DNA of 64,000 bases from Skermanella stibiiresistens SB22 (lineage in GTDB: Bacteria > Pseudomonadota > Alphaproteobacteria > Azospirillales > Azospirillaceae). The stretch lies in assembly GCF_000576635.1 (NCBI RefSeq), contig NZ_AVFL01000022.1, forward strand, positions 62,001 through 126,000. The letters are read 5' to 3'. This document shows, one piece after another, positions 37,915-47,222 of the stretch; within the stretch, counting starts at the first letter, position 1, and every line of letters begins with the position of its first letter. Below the pieces are notes generated by a model. It did not search any database and was not told the DNA's origin. It worked only from the letters and a program-made list of their open reading frames with translations. A program made the position numbers and the translations under genes.

Positions 37915-39078
37915 TCAAATGCGCGGGGCGCAATTGGCTGGAGATCGGGTTGGAGAGAGCCCGCTGAGGATCGATCCCAGCAGCAGGGCCAAGGCGCCCG
38001 CGATGAACAGCGGGACGTAGGAGTGGGTGACGCTGACCACGGCGGTCATGCCATAGCCGGCTCCGGCTTGCGCCAGGGCGAAGGCGGCCGTCATCAGGCT
38101 CCAGACCCGCGACCGCGAGGCGGGATCGACCAGTTCGACGATCCGCCCGGCCGCCAGCACGACCATCCCCGGCGTCAGCGCCCCGACCACGATCGAGGAC
38201 AGCGCCAGCGTCGGGCCGCTCACCCAGATCACCGGCAGGATCACGGCCGCGGCCTTCAGCGCCAGGGCTCCCGACCACGCCAGCTTGAAGCCGAGCCGGT
38301 CGGCCAGCCAGCCGGCGACCAGCGGGCCGAACACCGCGCCAAGCCCGAACAGGCCCCAGTTGAAGCCGCCGACCGGCAGGCCCAACCCCAGTTCCCGCGC
38401 CAGGAAATCGACCCAGAACAGGGTGTGCGGCACGAAGCCGATGCCGTCGCAGGCATAGGCCGCCAACAGGGGCACTACGGCCCAACCGATCCGGGGGATC
38501 CTGACGGAGGAGTTGGCGGGAGGCGTCGCGTCGGCGGGCCAGCCGGTCCAGGCCACGGCGGTCAGGACGGCGGCGGCCGCACCCAGGCAGAGCCACGCGG
38601 TGGACAAGCCGAAACCGACCAGGAAGGGCATCGCGGTGCCCGATACCGCGACGCCTGTCCCGATGCCGGCGTAGATCAGGCCGCCGACGCGGCCGCGCCG
38701 CTCGGGCGGCGTGGCGCCCAGGATGGCGGGACCGGCCAGCACCATCAGGGTGGCGCCGGAGAAGCCGGCGAGGAACCGCCAAGGCGTCAGCCACAACAGT
38801 CCCGCTGGAATGGCGCAGGCGGCCAGCGAGACGGCGCAAGCCACCATGGCGGCCCGCAAGGCCCGCGGCACGTCGCCGATCAGGGTTGCGAAACCGCGGC
38901 CCAGCAGGGCTCCGGCCAGATAGCCCGCGAGGTTGGCCGCTCCCAGATAGGCGGCGGCCGCCGGCGACAGCCAGCCATCCTGGATCAGCGCCGGGATCAG
39001 GGGCGTGTAGGCGAACCGGCCGAGGCCGATCCCGATCAGCATGGCGCAGAAGCCGGACAGCGCGGCTCGATTGAACAA
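37915..39078 (-). CDS. YbfB/YjiJ-family MFS transporter
   Basis: 387 residues with about 12 membrane segments. The N-terminal LIGIGLGRFAYTPLIPALIQ is the signature of the YbfB/YjiJ group; AAYLGAANLAGYLAGALLG follows. GGLIYAGIGTGVAVSG and WSLMTAAFALAQAGAGYGMT are further conserved segments. Transport substrate unknown. The start is a TTG at 39,078 (MFNRAALSG) since no ATG occurs before the first helix; a later ATG would cut into it. Confidence 0.85.
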   Translation of the reverse strand: MFNRAALSGFCAMLIGIGLGRFAYTPLIPALIQDGWLSPAAAAYLGAANLAGYLAGALLGRGFATLIGDVPRALRAAMVACAVSLAACAIPAGLLWLTPWRFLAGFSGATLMVLAGPAILGATPPERRGRVGGLIYAGIGTGVAVSGTAMPFLVGFGLSTAWLCLGAAAAVLTAVAWTGWPADATPPANSSVRIPRIGWAVVPLLAAYACDGIGFVPHTLFWVDFLARELGLGLPVGGFNWGLFGLGAVFGPLVAGWLADRLGFKLAWSGALALKAAAVILPVIWVSGPTLALSSIVVGALTPGMVVLAAGRIVELVDPASRSRVWSLMTAAFALAQAGAGYGMTAVVSVTHSYVPLFIAGALALLLGSILSGLSPTRSPANCAPRI

Positions 39079-39188
39079 GAGGGAGCTCCGGATTGGGGCG
39101 CGTCGGCCTGGGCTGTCCGCCTAGACCAACACGCGATCCCCATCCAGGCAAGCGCTTAGCGGGCAATGCCGCTATTCGCGGGGCCGGC

Positions 39189-39764
39189 TTACTCGGCCGC
39201 GGCCTGGGCCTGTCCGCGATGGCGGCCCTCGGCGATCTCCTCGATCAGCTTGGCGCAGAAGGCGGGAAGGTCCTTCGGGGTGCGGCTGGTCACCAGACCC
39301 TTGTCGGTGACGACCTCCTGGTCCAGCACGGTGGCGCCGGCGTTGCTCAGGTCCTTCCGGATCGGCGCCACGGCGGTCAGGGTCCTGCCCTTGACCAGAT
39401 CGGCGCTGATCAGGACCTGCGGGCCGTGGCAGATGGCGCCGACCGGCTTCCCGGCGGTGAAGAAGTCGCGGACGAACTTGAGAGCCGCCTCGTTGGTGCG
39501 CAGTTCGTCGGGGTTGAACAGGCCACCGGGGATCACGAGCGCGTCGTAATCATCCGCCTTGGCCTCGGCCAGGACCTTGTCGACGGCGACCTCGTCACCC
39601 TTCTCCAGGTGCTGGTAGCCGCGAATCGAGCCCTTTTCCGGCGAGACCACATGGACCGTGGCGCCGGCCCGCTTCAAAGCCTTTTGCGGTTCGGTCAGTT
39701 CAGCCTGCTCAAAGCCATGTGTAGCCAGAATGGCGACCTTGCGGCCTTCAATAGACTGAGCCAT
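39189..39764 (-). CDS. PfpI/YhbO-type DJ-1 family stress protease/deglycase
   Basis: 191 residues. DJ-1/PfpI fold: KVAILATHGFEQAELTEP with the conserved glutamate, ALVIPGGLFNPDELR, and the nucleophilic cysteine in GAICHGPQVLISADLVKGR. Related enzymes protect proteins from carbonyl damage and are general stress proteins. The ATG at 39,764 has an AAGGAGA site. An exact EcfG-like promoter lies 110 bp upstream. Confidence 0.92.
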   Translation of the reverse strand: MAQSIEGRKVAILATHGFEQAELTEPQKALKRAGATVHVVSPEKGSIRGYQHLEKGDEVAVDKVLAEAKADDYDALVIPGGLFNPDELRTNEAALKFVRDFFTAGKPVGAICHGPQVLISADLVKGRTLTAVAPIRKDLSNAGATVLDQEVVTDKGLVTSRTPKDLPAFCAKLIEEIAEGRHRGQAQAAAE

Positions 39765-39873
39765 GTTGTTTCTCCTTGGTAAGTACAGGATCAGCATCAC
39801 CCCAGGGATCCAGGGGGCTACTTCGGGTGATTTACTGATTGTGGGGTTCGCGCTGTTTCGCGATGCCCTCGAC

Positions 39874-39899
39874 AACAGAGGTGGCGTCCATTGGGTTCC
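39874..39899 (-). promoter_or_regulatory. Candidate EcfG promoter of the pfpI gene
   Basis: On the minus strand GGAAC (39,899-39,895) is followed after 18 bases by GTT (39,876-39,874), i.e. GGAAC-N19-TT, pointing at the PfpI-type stress protein gene. Confidence 0.5.
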
Positions 39900-40050
39900 G
39901 ATCAAGGGGTTGGAAACGGCGAAAATGATGCGCCTCGCCGAAATCCGCTCCCCGCGACGAGAGGAGCGGATGCATAGTCCGGCGCTCGACGGTAAAATCG
40001 CGCGTTTCCCGCCGGCCCCCGGTTGGACATTCAGAAAGACGCACGCCACC

Positions 40051-40899
40051 ATGACGCTGCCGATCAGCGATCTCATCCTGGATGCGCTGCTGGCCCAGGA
40101 CGCGCCGGCCGGCGATCTCACCACCCACGCGCTGGGCATCGGCGCTTGTCCGGGACGGATCACCTTCGCCGCGCGGGCCGACATGGTGCTGTGCTGCGTC
40201 GAGGAGGCGGCCCGCATGCTGGAGCGGGTCGGCGTGACGGCCCGCGCGCGGCACCGCGGCGGTGACCGGATCGCGGCCGGGACGATCTTCCTGGAGGGCG
40301 AGGGGCCGGCCGCCGGCATCCACTTGGCCTGGAAGGTGGCGCAGACGCTGGTGGAATACGCCTCGGGCATCGCGACGCGGACCCGGCGGATCGTCGATGC
40401 CGCGCAAGAAGTGGCGCCGGGGATCGCGGTCGCCTGCACGCGCAAGAACTTCCCCGGCACCAAGGAGATCAGCGTCAAGGCGGTGCGGGCCGGCGGCGCC
40501 CAGATGCACCGGCTCGGGCTGTCGGAAACGCTGCTGGTGTTCCCCGAACACACGGTTTTCCTGGAGGGATCGGCTAGTTTCCATGAACTGAAGCGCCGCC
40601 ATCCCGAGCGGAAGCTGGTGGTGGAGGTGGCCTCGGCCGACGCGGCGGTGGCCGCGGCCGAAGCCGGGGCCGACGTGCTCCAGCTTGAGAAACTATCGCC
40701 CGACGTGGTCGGCGAGGTTGTCCGCCGCGTCGCCGGGATGACACCGGTTCCCCTGGTCGCCGCGGCGGGCGGCATCACCGAATCCAACGCCGCCGCCTAT
40801 GCCGCGACCGGCTGCGCCATCCTGGTGACGTCGGCACCCTATTTCGCCGGGCCGGCGGATGTCCAGATCGTCATCACCAAATCCGGAGACCTCGCATGA
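40051..40899 (+). CDS. modD: ModD, nicotinate-nucleotide pyrophosphorylase-like protein
   Basis: 282 residues with the quinolinate phosphoribosyltransferase fold. Motifs: DALLAQDAPAGDLTTHALGI, YASGIATRTRRIVDAA, CTRKNFPGTKEISVKAVRAG and VEVASADAAVAAAEAGADVL. Sequence features (TRKNFPGTK, GGAQMHRLGLSETLL) match ModD, a QPRTase homologue named from molybdate-transport loci, rather than NadC. Its reaction is not established. It overlaps nnrU by 4 bp. No mod transport genes are in the window. Confidence 0.88.
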   Translation: MTLPISDLILDALLAQDAPAGDLTTHALGIGACPGRITFAARADMVLCCVEEAARMLERVGVTARARHRGGDRIAAGTIFLEGEGPAAGIHLAWKVAQTLVEYASGIATRTRRIVDAAQEVAPGIAVACTRKNFPGTKEISVKAVRAGGAQMHRLGLSETLLVFPEHTVFLEGSASFHELKRRHPERKLVVEVASADAAVAAAEAGADVLQLEKLSPDVVGEVVRRVAGMTPVPLVAAAGGITESNAAAYAATGCAILVTSAPYFAGPADVQIVITKSGDLA

Positions 40900-41600
40900 C
40901 CGGCAATCTCGGCTGGCTGTCCCTCGCCGCCGCCTTCCTGCTGGCCAGTCATTTCGGCATCGCCAGCACGGGCGCCCGCGCCGCCCTGGTCGGACGGATC
41001 GGCGAGCGCGGCTACCGCGCGCTGTTCTCGATCGTCGCGACCGTCGCCCTGGTCTGGCTGGTGATGGCCTACAACGCGGCACCCTACCAGCCGGTCTGGT
41101 TTCCGTCGGCCTGGATGTGGTTCGTCCCGCTGTTCGCGATGCCGCTGGCGTTCCTGCTGCTGGTGGGCGGCTTGAGCTCGCCCAACCCGACGGCGGTAGG
41201 CCAAGGCGCCGTGCTGGAGAAGGAACTGGGGCCGCGCGGCGTGCTGCGGATCACGCGCAACCCGGTGATGTGGGGTTTCGGCCTCTGGGCGGTCGCCCAC
41301 ATGGTGCCGAACGGCGACTGGGCGTCGCTGCTGTTCTTCGGCACCCTCGCGGTGTTGGCCCTGCTGGGCGCCATCCTGATCGACGCCAAGAACGCCGTCC
41401 GGCGTGGCCTGACCTGGGAACGCTGGACCGAACTCAGCTCCAACGTCCCGTTCGCCGCTATCATCCAAGGCCGCCAGAGCCTGCCCATCGCCATCCGCGA
41501 GATCGGCTGGATCCGGCTGGTCGTGGCCCTGGCGCTCTACGCCGGCTTGCTGCACGGCCACGCCTGGCTGTTCGGGGTATCGCCCCTGCCGCCGCTGTGA
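40896..41600 (+). CDS. nnrU: NnrU-family membrane protein
   Basis: 234 residues with six or so membrane helices (LSLAAAFLLASHFGIAS, LFSIVATVALVWLVMAY, FVPLFAMPLAFLLLVGG). The block ITRNPVMWGFGLWAVAHMVP with the phospholipid-methyltransferase-like RNP and histidine is typical of NnrU/isoprenylcysteine-methyltransferase-like proteins. Originally tied to nitric oxide metabolism in denitrifiers, but the family is broader. It starts inside the modD stop (ATGA), so the two are co-translated. Confidence 0.88.
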   Translation: MTGNLGWLSLAAAFLLASHFGIASTGARAALVGRIGERGYRALFSIVATVALVWLVMAYNAAPYQPVWFPSAWMWFVPLFAMPLAFLLLVGGLSSPNPTAVGQGAVLEKELGPRGVLRITRNPVMWGFGLWAVAHMVPNGDWASLLFFGTLAVLALLGAILIDAKNAVRRGLTWERWTELSSNVPFAAIIQGRQSLPIAIREIGWIRLVVALALYAGLLHGHAWLFGVSPLPPL

Positions 41601-41700
41601 GGTGAGTTACAGATGCGGTTTCCGGAGCCTAGCGCCGTTCACACGGCAAACGCCTTCTCCTCTTCGTCCCAAAAACCGTCTTGGGCCGACGACGGAGGGA

Positions 41701-41991
41701 TCAAGCGGCGAGCGGTTCGATTTGGGCGATGTCCGGTGCCGCGTTCGCGGCTTGGCTGAGGTCGAACATGATCTGTAGGTTCAGCCAGAATTCCGGGCCG
41801 GTGCCGAAGTAGCGCCCGAGACGCAAAGCGGTATCCGCTGTCACGGGAACCTCTTCACGGGCCAGCCGCTCGATCCGGGTGCGCGGCACCTTGCACCGCT
41901 GTGCGACGGCGTAGGCGGAGAGACCGAGTGGCACTAGAAACTCCATGCGGAGGATTTCTCCGGGGTGGATGGCCGGGGTCGGGCCGAGCAT
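41701..41991 (-). CDS. higA: HigA-family antitoxin (partner toxin gene is broken)
   Basis: 96 residues, XRE-type Hig[21 protein letters not shown], then [23 protein letters not shown] and [16 protein letters not shown]. Intact frame with ATG at 41,991, 18 bp after the end of the degraded higB, the normal higBA spacing. With the toxin inactive, the antitoxin may persist as a regulator or as protection against related toxins. Confidence 0.9.
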   Translation of the reverse strand: MLGPTPAIHPGEILRMEFLVPLGLSAYAVAQRCKVPRTRIERLAREEVPVTADTALRLGRYFGTGPEFWLNLQIMFDLSQAANAAPDIAQIEPLAA

Positions 41992-42009
41992 GGATCGATC
42001 TCCTCCACT

Positions 42010-42289
42010 TCAATGATAATCGACGATCCCGCGTCATGGCCGCACCATCACGCCAGACGAAGCAGATTCGCCACTGGTCGTTGATCCAAATGCTGTGCTG
42101 GCCTTCTCGATCGCCTTTGAGGGCTTCAAGCCGCTTTCCCGGCGGTTACCGCAAAGCGATCAGATCGATGGCCGCCGCCAGCATGGCCAGCTCTCGCTGG
42201 GTCGGTCGCATTGGATCCGATGGAAATCCTTTAGGTGTCCCGCCATTCCAAACAGCCTCGGCATCCTTGGTCTTGAAGCTGTGGATCAT
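42010..42289 (-). pseudogene. higB: Degraded higB toxin gene
   Basis: Read on the minus strand from ATG 42,289 the frame gives MIHSFKTKDAEAVWNGGTP and PTQRELAMLAAAIDLIALR, then a TAA stop, then continues in the same frame as [20 protein letters not shown] and [14 protein letters not shown], the unmistakable HigB core. Near the end small indels shift the frame, yet the terminal IVDYH and stop (42,010) survive in another frame. One nonsense codon plus two apparent single-base shifts make a functional toxin impossible. Confidence 0.9.
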
Positions 42290-42391
42290 GACGCGCCTTG
42301 TCGCCGAGGCTGATATGTATCATGGTGTGATACGTTCGGCAAGCTTGAGATTTCGAGCGCGCTGGCTGGCAGCGGACCACCAGCCCCAAGA

Positions 42392-42766
42392 TCACCGCGA
42401 TACGGCTTCCGTCGCGAACTCGGCCGGTGAGGTGATTTCCAGCATCTCCAGGTCATCGGAATGCTCGACCTCGCGGTGTTGGATGCCCGCTGGCTGATGG
42501 ACGCATGAGCCCGTTTGGAGCAGCACCTCGCCAACCCCCTCATACTCGAACCGCACCCAACCCCGCAGCACATAGACCATCTGGAAATCCAGCGCGTGGC
42601 GGTGCCATTCACCGGGGCGGCTCTCACCCGGCCGGGCGCGGATGACGTGGGCGTTGAACCGACCCTCGGTACCCTCGTTGATCTTGAGGTCACGGTATTC
42701 GAAGAACGCCCTCAAGCCGTCGTGGGTGAAGCCGTTCCCATCGGCGTGGCTCACGGTGAATTTCAT
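42392..42766 (-). CDS. Cupin-domain protein
   Basis: 124 residues with a single cupin barrel. Motif 1 is GEWHRHALDFQMVYVLRGWV (two histidines and a later acidic position), motif 2 lies in GSCVHQPAGIQHREVEHSD. Such small cupins bind a metal and act as enzymes or ligand sensors; the exact role is not clear. ATG at 42,766 has an AGGGGAGGA ribosome-binding site; the open frame upstream of it is not supported. Confidence 0.85.
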   Translation of the reverse strand: MKFTVSHADGNGFTHDGLRAFFEYRDLKINEGTEGRFNAHVIRARPGESRPGEWHRHALDFQMVYVLRGWVRFEYEGVGEVLLQTGSCVHQPAGIQHREVEHSDDLEMLEITSPAEFATEAVSR

Positions 42767-42900
42767 CTCGATCCTCCCCTGTTTTCCCATCCTGGTGCCA
42801 GATTCTGGCCGATGGCCTATCGTTTTGTTCCTACGGGAATAATGCGTCAACAGAGGGCGGGATAAAACATCCGGATCGAACAGGCGCCCGCACAAACGAA

Positions 42901-42929
42901 CGACCCGCCGGTGGGATGCCGGCGGGTCG
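42901..42929 (-). terminator. Probable intrinsic terminator of argG
   Basis: Perfect 11-bp stem CGACCCGCCGG / CCGGCGGGTCG with a 7-nt loop; on the minus strand it is followed by TTCGTTTGTG. It is about 80 bp past the argG stop. Confidence 0.7.
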
Positions 42930-43010
42930 GTGCGTGATCGTGGTGTTCAGCGTGCCGGGCGATGGCGCTCATCCGCCGTGGGGCGGACGGCCGTCATCCC
43001 GCGCGGCGCC

Positions 43011-44228
43011 TCAGAGACCCTTGGCCATGGCGCCCAGGCGCAGGCGGAGGGCGTTCAGTTTGATGAAGCCTTCGGCGTCTTTCTGGTTGTAGACGCTGTC
43101 GGCTTCGAAGGTCACGTAGTCCATGCGATAGAGCGAGTTCGGCGACTTGCGGCCGACCACCGAGGCTTGGCCCTTGAACAGCTTGAGGCGGACGGTGCCG
43201 TTGACCTGTTCCTGGGTGTTGTCGATCAGGGCCTGGATCGCCAGACGCTCGGGGCTGAACCAGAAGCCGTTGTAGATCAGCTCGGCGTAGCGGGGCATCA
43301 CGTCGTCCTTGAGGTGCATGGCGCCCCGGTCCAGCGTGATGCTCTCGATGCCGCGGTGGGCCGCCAGCAGGATGGTGCCGCCGGGGGTCTCGTAGACGCC
43401 GCGGCTCTTCATGCCGACGAAACGGTTCTCCACCAGATCGAGGCGGCCGATGCCGTTCTGGCCACCCAGCTCGTTGAGCTTTGTCAGCACCTGGGCCGGC
43501 GACAGCGCCACACCATCGACCGCGACCGCGTCACCATGGCGGAACTCGACCTCGACATAGGTGGGAGTGTCCGGCGCCTTTTCGGGTGCCACCGAGCGGG
43601 TGAACATGTCCTCGTCGGGCTCGACCCAGGGATCCTCCAGCGCCTTGCCCTCGTAGGAGATGTGCAGCAGGTTGGCGTCGGTCGAATAGGGCGCCTCGCC
43701 GCGCTTGTCCTTGGCGATCGGGATCTGGTGCTGCTCGGCGTAGTCCAGCAGCCGGGTGCGGCTGTTGAGGTCCCAGTGGCGCCACGGGGCGATCACCTTG
43801 ATGTCGGGCTTGAGGGCGTAGTAGCCCAGCTCGAACCGCACCTGGTCATTGCCTTTGCCGGTGGCGCCATGGGCGACGGCGTCGGCGCCGACCTCCTTGG
43901 CGATCTCGATCTGGCGCTTGGCGATCAGCGGCCGGGCGATCGAGGTGCCGAGCAGGTAGGTCCCCTCGTACAGCGTGTTGGCGCGGAACATCGGGAAGAC
44001 GAAATCGCGGACGAATTCCTCGCGCAGGTCGTCGATATAGATGCTCGACGCCGGGACGCCCATCATCTCGGCCTTCTTGCGGGCGGGCTCCAGCTCCTCG
44101 CCCTGGCCGATGTCGGCGGTGAAGGTCACCACCTCGCAGCGATAGGTTTCCTGCAACCAGCGCAGGATCACGGAAGTATCGAGGCCGCCGGAATAGGCCA
44201 GCACGATTTTTTTGATGTCGCCGCTCAT
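43011..44228 (-). CDS. argG: Argininosuccinate synthase
   Basis: 405 residues, full length. Joins citrulline and aspartate with ATP in arginine synthesis. The PP-loop is [19 protein letters not shown]; other signatures are [40 protein letters not shown] and [23 protein letters not shown] at 44,228 gives the standard N-terminus. Single gene, terminated by the hairpin at 42,901. Confidence 0.97.
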   Translation of the reverse strand: MSGDIKKIVLAYSGGLDTSVILRWLQETYRCEVVTFTADIGQGEELEPARKKAEMMGVPASSIYIDDLREEFVRDFVFPMFRANTLYEGTYLLGTSIARPLIAKRQIEIAKEVGADAVAHGATGKGNDQVRFELGYYALKPDIKVIAPWRHWDLNSRTRLLDYAEQHQIPIAKDKRGEAPYSTDANLLHISYEGKALEDPWVEPDEDMFTRSVAPEKAPDTPTYVEVEFRHGDAVAVDGVALSPAQVLTKLNELGGQNGIGRLDLVENRFVGMKSRGVYETPGGTILLAAHRGIESITLDRGAMHLKDDVMPRYAELIYNGFWFSPERLAIQALIDNTQEQVNGTVRLKLFKGQASVVGRKSPNSLYRMDYVTFEADSVYNQKDAEGFIKLNALRLRLGAMAKGL

Positions 44229-44318
44229 GAGGGTACCCGTGCAGTCCGAGGGTAATAAAACCGGCGCGACATTAGGGCGAACGGCGGCGGCCCGCAAGCC
44301 GCGCGCGGTGGCCGGCCT

Positions 44319-44344
44319 GGAACAAAGCGTCCTGGGCGCCGGTT
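44319..44344 (+). promoter_or_regulatory. Candidate EcfG promoter before a small membrane protein gene
   Basis: GGAAC at 44,319-44,323, 19 bases, TT at 44,343-44,344, about 60 bp before the start codon at 44,403. An exact match to GGAAC-N19-TT. Confidence 0.4.
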
Positions 44345-44402
44345 GAATTGGTATCGCTGAATAAGCACCGCGCCGTCCTTCGGTATCAGGATCACCATCG
44401 CA

Positions 44403-44708
44403 ATGAAGACCGTCCTCGTCATCGTCGTGCTCGTGGCCTTGCTGGGAGCGGCGCTCGTGTTCGGCGTCACGGGCTGGAGCCTCGACGGCGCCGACGTCGA
44501 CATCAGCTTCCACGGGATGGTGGCGCTGGTGCTGGGCGGGTTGGGCACGCTGGCCCTGGGCGGCGGGCTGATGTTCCTGGTGTTCTACAGCAACCGGCGC
44601 GGCTATGACGACGCGGTGGAAGACAGGGCGACGCGGCCAGCGGCGCGGTCGCGCGAAACGCGGACGCCACATGGTTCGTGGACCACGACTGACGATCCGC
44701 CGGGCTGA
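44403..44708 (+). CDS. Small membrane protein, possibly stress-induced
   Basis: 101 residues: helix 1 [20 protein letters not shown], a short loop [14 protein letters not shown], helix 2 [20 protein letters not shown], then an Arg/Thr-rich soluble tail of 35 residues. No family recognised. A general-stress promoter pattern lies upstream. Convergent with the DUF1045 gene. Confidence 0.7.
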   Translation: MKTVLVIVVLVALLGAALVFGVTGWSLDGADVDISFHGMVALVLGGLGTLALGGGLMFLVFYSNRRGYDDAVEDRATRPAARSRETRTPHGSWTTTDDPPG

Positions 44709-44716
44709 AGCCGACG

Positions 44717-45394
44717 TCAGCCGGCCAGATCGTACCGGGCGACGATGTGGAAAGGCTGTTCGCGGCTATCCTGCTTGAAGACGGTCAGGTCGTCGATCAC
44801 CAGAGGCGCCGCGGTGAAGGGTGCCGTGGCGTGCCGCAGATGGTCGAGCGCCATTGCGCGGTCTCGGTCGTCCAAGCTGCCGGTCAAGGTCATGTGGAAC
44901 CGGAATTCCTCGAAGACATAGGCGTAGCCCCATCGTCCCAGGTATTCGTCCTGGCGTGCGGTCAGGCCGTGGGCGCGGCGCTTTTCCAGTTCGGCTGGCG
45001 AGGGCGCCGCCCGGAATGGGTCGAAATCGCGGACGCAGTCGGCGGCGAAGGCGTCCAGGGATTCCGATGGGGCGGAGGGAACCAGGGCGATGAAACTGCC
45101 CAGCTCCGCCAGCTTGAGCGGCGGCGCCTCGAACCGGTGGTGGGTTCGGGCGAACTCCGACGCGGCATCCAGCAGTTCCGCCTCGGTACGGCCAGTAGCC
45201 AGGACCATGGGCGGCTTCAGGGTGGCGTGGAAGCCGTAGTGTCGGGGCTCGGCGGTCCAGTCCGGAAAGGGTGACTCCACCGTCTCGCCGGTTGCGGCGT
45301 CGCGGCCAAGCCAGCGGCTGGTGAACCGCCATAGGAGGCTGTCGGGTTTCGGGGCGTGGTAGAGGGCGTAGCGGGGGGGCGGCGTGACGGTCAT
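44717..45394 (-). CDS. DUF1045 protein, 2H-phosphoesterase-like
   Basis: 225 residues of the family annotated as 'putative phosphonate metabolism protein'. N-terminus [20 protein letters not shown] and the two HxT motifs (HATLKPP about residue 55; FHMTLTG about residue 170) mark the 2H phosphoesterase fold. Its genes usually neighbour phnM/phnN; here phnM is 11 kb away and this copy is the last gene of the carotenoid/polyketide run. The ATG overlaps the flavoprotein stop (ATGA). Whether it belongs to phosphonate salvage or the local pathway is open. Confidence 0.85.
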   Translation of the reverse strand: MTVTPPPRYALYHAPKPDSLLWRFTSRWLGRDAATGETVESPFPDWTAEPRHYGFHATLKPPMVLATGRTEAELLDAASEFARTHHRFEAPPLKLAELGSFIALVPSAPSESLDAFAADCVRDFDPFRAAPSPAELEKRRAHGLTARQDEYLGRWGYAYVFEEFRFHMTLTGSLDDRDRAMALDHLRHATAPFTAAPLVIDDLTVFKQDSREQPFHIVARYDLAG

Positions 45395-46494
45395 GGCTGG
45401 ACAGGATCGGAAACACGGGTCGCCGACGCAACCGTTTTCAGCAGTCCGGGCGCCAGCCGGCACGCGGCGGCGGCGATGCCTTGCAGGACTGGCTGACGGA
45501 TCGTCCGCGCCAGCCATGTGGCGGTGCGGATCTGCCCGGCGAAGCGCCTGCCGTCGAGCGCCGGTTGTCCCGCCAGCACCCTGTCCGCCGCGAGGAAAGC
45601 CGATTGCAACGCGATCGCCATGCCGTCGCCCGAGAAGGACGGGATCACGGCGAGCTGGTCGCCCAGGCGGTGCAGCCGGCGTGATGGCGCTGGGGCGCGG
45701 TGAACGAAGCCATAGGGGATGCCGTAGATGGACAGCGGGCGTTCCCAGCGCGACGTCGCTCCCGTCAGGCGATCGGCGAAGGGCCGGCAGTGATGGGCGA
45801 TGTGGTCGAGCAGATCGTCCCAGCTCTTGCCGACTTCGGCGTGGACGGTTTTCGACACGACGAGGCACAGGTTGGCCTCGGTCGCGGACACCGGCTGCAA
45901 TCCGGCGTAGCCGCCTGGGAACAGGAAGACTTCGACGTGTCCCGCCAGCTCGGCCATCCGGTCGGGCGCCAGCGTCAGGTATCGCTTGAACCCGATCATG
46001 TCGTTGATGGCGCCGGGAGCCCGGCGGTGGCCGCGCAGGTCGTGCTTGCCGCTCGCCAGCAGGACGGTCTGGGCGGTGACCAACTCGTCCGCATCGAGGG
46101 TCACGGCATCTGCCGCCTCGGTCAGCGAGCGGACCGCGACGCCGCGCCGGATCTCGGCGCCCTGGCCGGCCGCCGCTTGGAGCAAGGCCTCGTCCATCAC
46201 TTGGCGTGACAGGCTGAACGCCGGGAAGGGCAGGCGTGTCGTGGTGGCGGTGCCTCCCTGGATCAGGCGGACGGAATGGATCGGTAAAGCGCCGAGCCCA
46301 GCCAGATCAAGGCCGAGGGTCGCCAACTGCGTGGCGGCCTCGCCGCTGACGAACTCGCCGCAGACCTTGTGATGGGGCAGGGCCTCGCGCTCGAACAGCA
46401 GGACGGAACGGCCGGCTTTCGTCAGCAGGCAGGCGGCGGCGGCTCCGGCCGGGCCCCCGCCGACGATGGCGATCTCGCGCGTTCCCGCCGTCAC
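45391..46494 (-). CDS. FAD-dependent oxidoreductase of the geranylgeranyl-reductase/hydroxylase type
   Basis: 367 residues. The dinucleotide fold is EIAIVGGGPAGAAAACLLTK, the flavin-family motif EREALPHHKVCGEFVSGEA follows, and GDGMAIALQSAFLAAD is the second FAD motif. The GTG at 46,494 overlaps the methyltransferase stop (GTGA), a better start than the GTG at 46,533. In Streptomyces srsABC, a flavoprotein hydroxylates type III polyketide products to quinol lipids; the same role is inferred from the order PKS, methyltransferase, flavoprotein. Confidence 0.85.
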   Translation of the reverse strand: MTAGTREIAIVGGGPAGAAAACLLTKAGRSVLLFEREALPHHKVCGEFVSGEAATQLATLGLDLAGLGALPIHSVRLIQGGTATTTRLPFPAFSLSRQVMDEALLQAAAGQGAEIRRGVAVRSLTEAADAVTLDADELVTAQTVLLASGKHDLRGHRRAPGAINDMIGFKRYLTLAPDRMAELAGHVEVFLFPGGYAGLQPVSATEANLCLVVSKTVHAEVGKSWDDLLDHIAHHCRPFADRLTGATSRWERPLSIYGIPYGFVHRAPAPSRRLHRLGDQLAVIPSFSGDGMAIALQSAFLAADRVLAGQPALDGRRFAGQIRTATWLARTIRQPVLQGIAAAACRLAPGLLKTVASATRVSDPVQP

Positions 46495-47222
46495 TTGACG
46501 CGGCCCACGCCGTAGCGGAATGGGGTGAACCACTCGACCGTGACGTCATCGGGAGCGAAACCGGCGGCATCCAGCAGGCGTGTCCAGTCGTCCCGCGTGA
46601 AGGCGCGGGCGACGGAGACCGGCGCGTCATGGACCACCAGCCGATTGACCGGCAGGGCCGCCACCATCAGCCGGGCGAAGCCGTGGGAGATGGCATGGCG
46701 GTGCAGGTCGTTGCTGAACCAGCCCAGGGTGGCCCGGTCCTCCATCCAGCGGAGGAAGCGGATCAGGTCGGGGTCGGGCAGATGGTGCGTGAACAGGGCG
46801 CTGATCACCACGTCCGGGCGGTCGTCGTCGGGCAGGTCGAACAGGTCGCCGACGCGGTAGTCGATCCCGGCGTCGGGCGGCGTGGCGAGGGCAGCGGCCT
46901 TTGCCGACCAGGGGTTGAGGTCGACGCCGGACAAGGCGACCTCGATGCCGCGCTTGATCGACCATCGGTGGATTTCCCGCAACGTGTCGCCATAGCCGAA
47001 TCCGACGTCCAGGATGCTGAGGCGGCGGCGGCCGGTCCGCTCGACCAAGCGGTCCAGCCAAGTCAGCGTCGGGCGATAGGCCACGGTGCAGAAGTTGATG
47101 CGGCGCAGGTCGCGCAGGCAGTGCTGGAATTCCTCGAAGCCGACCCGCTCGGTGTCCATCAACTCCGGCTGCTCGCTGCGCCGGGAGAGGTCGCGGGGTG
47201 CTGGACCGGTCACGGCGCTCAC
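46491..47222 (-). CDS. SAM-dependent class I methyltransferase
   Basis: 243 residues. The SAM motif is LSILDVGFGYGDTLREIHRW (motif I), with VALSGVDLNPWS (motif II) and DVVISALFTHHL (motif IV). The N-terminal ELMDTERVGFEEFQHCLRDL fits methyltransferases paired with type III PKS genes. Starts at GTG 47,222, overlapping the PKS stop (GTGA). Expected to O- or C-methylate the PKS product. It is not of the isoprenylcysteine-methyltransferase type used by SrsB. Confidence 0.87.
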   Translation of the reverse strand: MSAVTGPAPRDLSRRSEQPELMDTERVGFEEFQHCLRDLRRINFCTVAYRPTLTWLDRLVERTGRRRLSILDVGFGYGDTLREIHRWSIKRGIEVALSGVDLNPWSAKAAALATPPDAGIDYRVGDLFDLPDDDRPDVVISALFTHHLPDPDLIRFLRWMEDRATLGWFSNDLHRHAISHGFARLMVAALPVNRLVVHDAPVSVARAFTRDDWTRLLDAAGFAPDDVTVEWFTPFRYGVGRVK

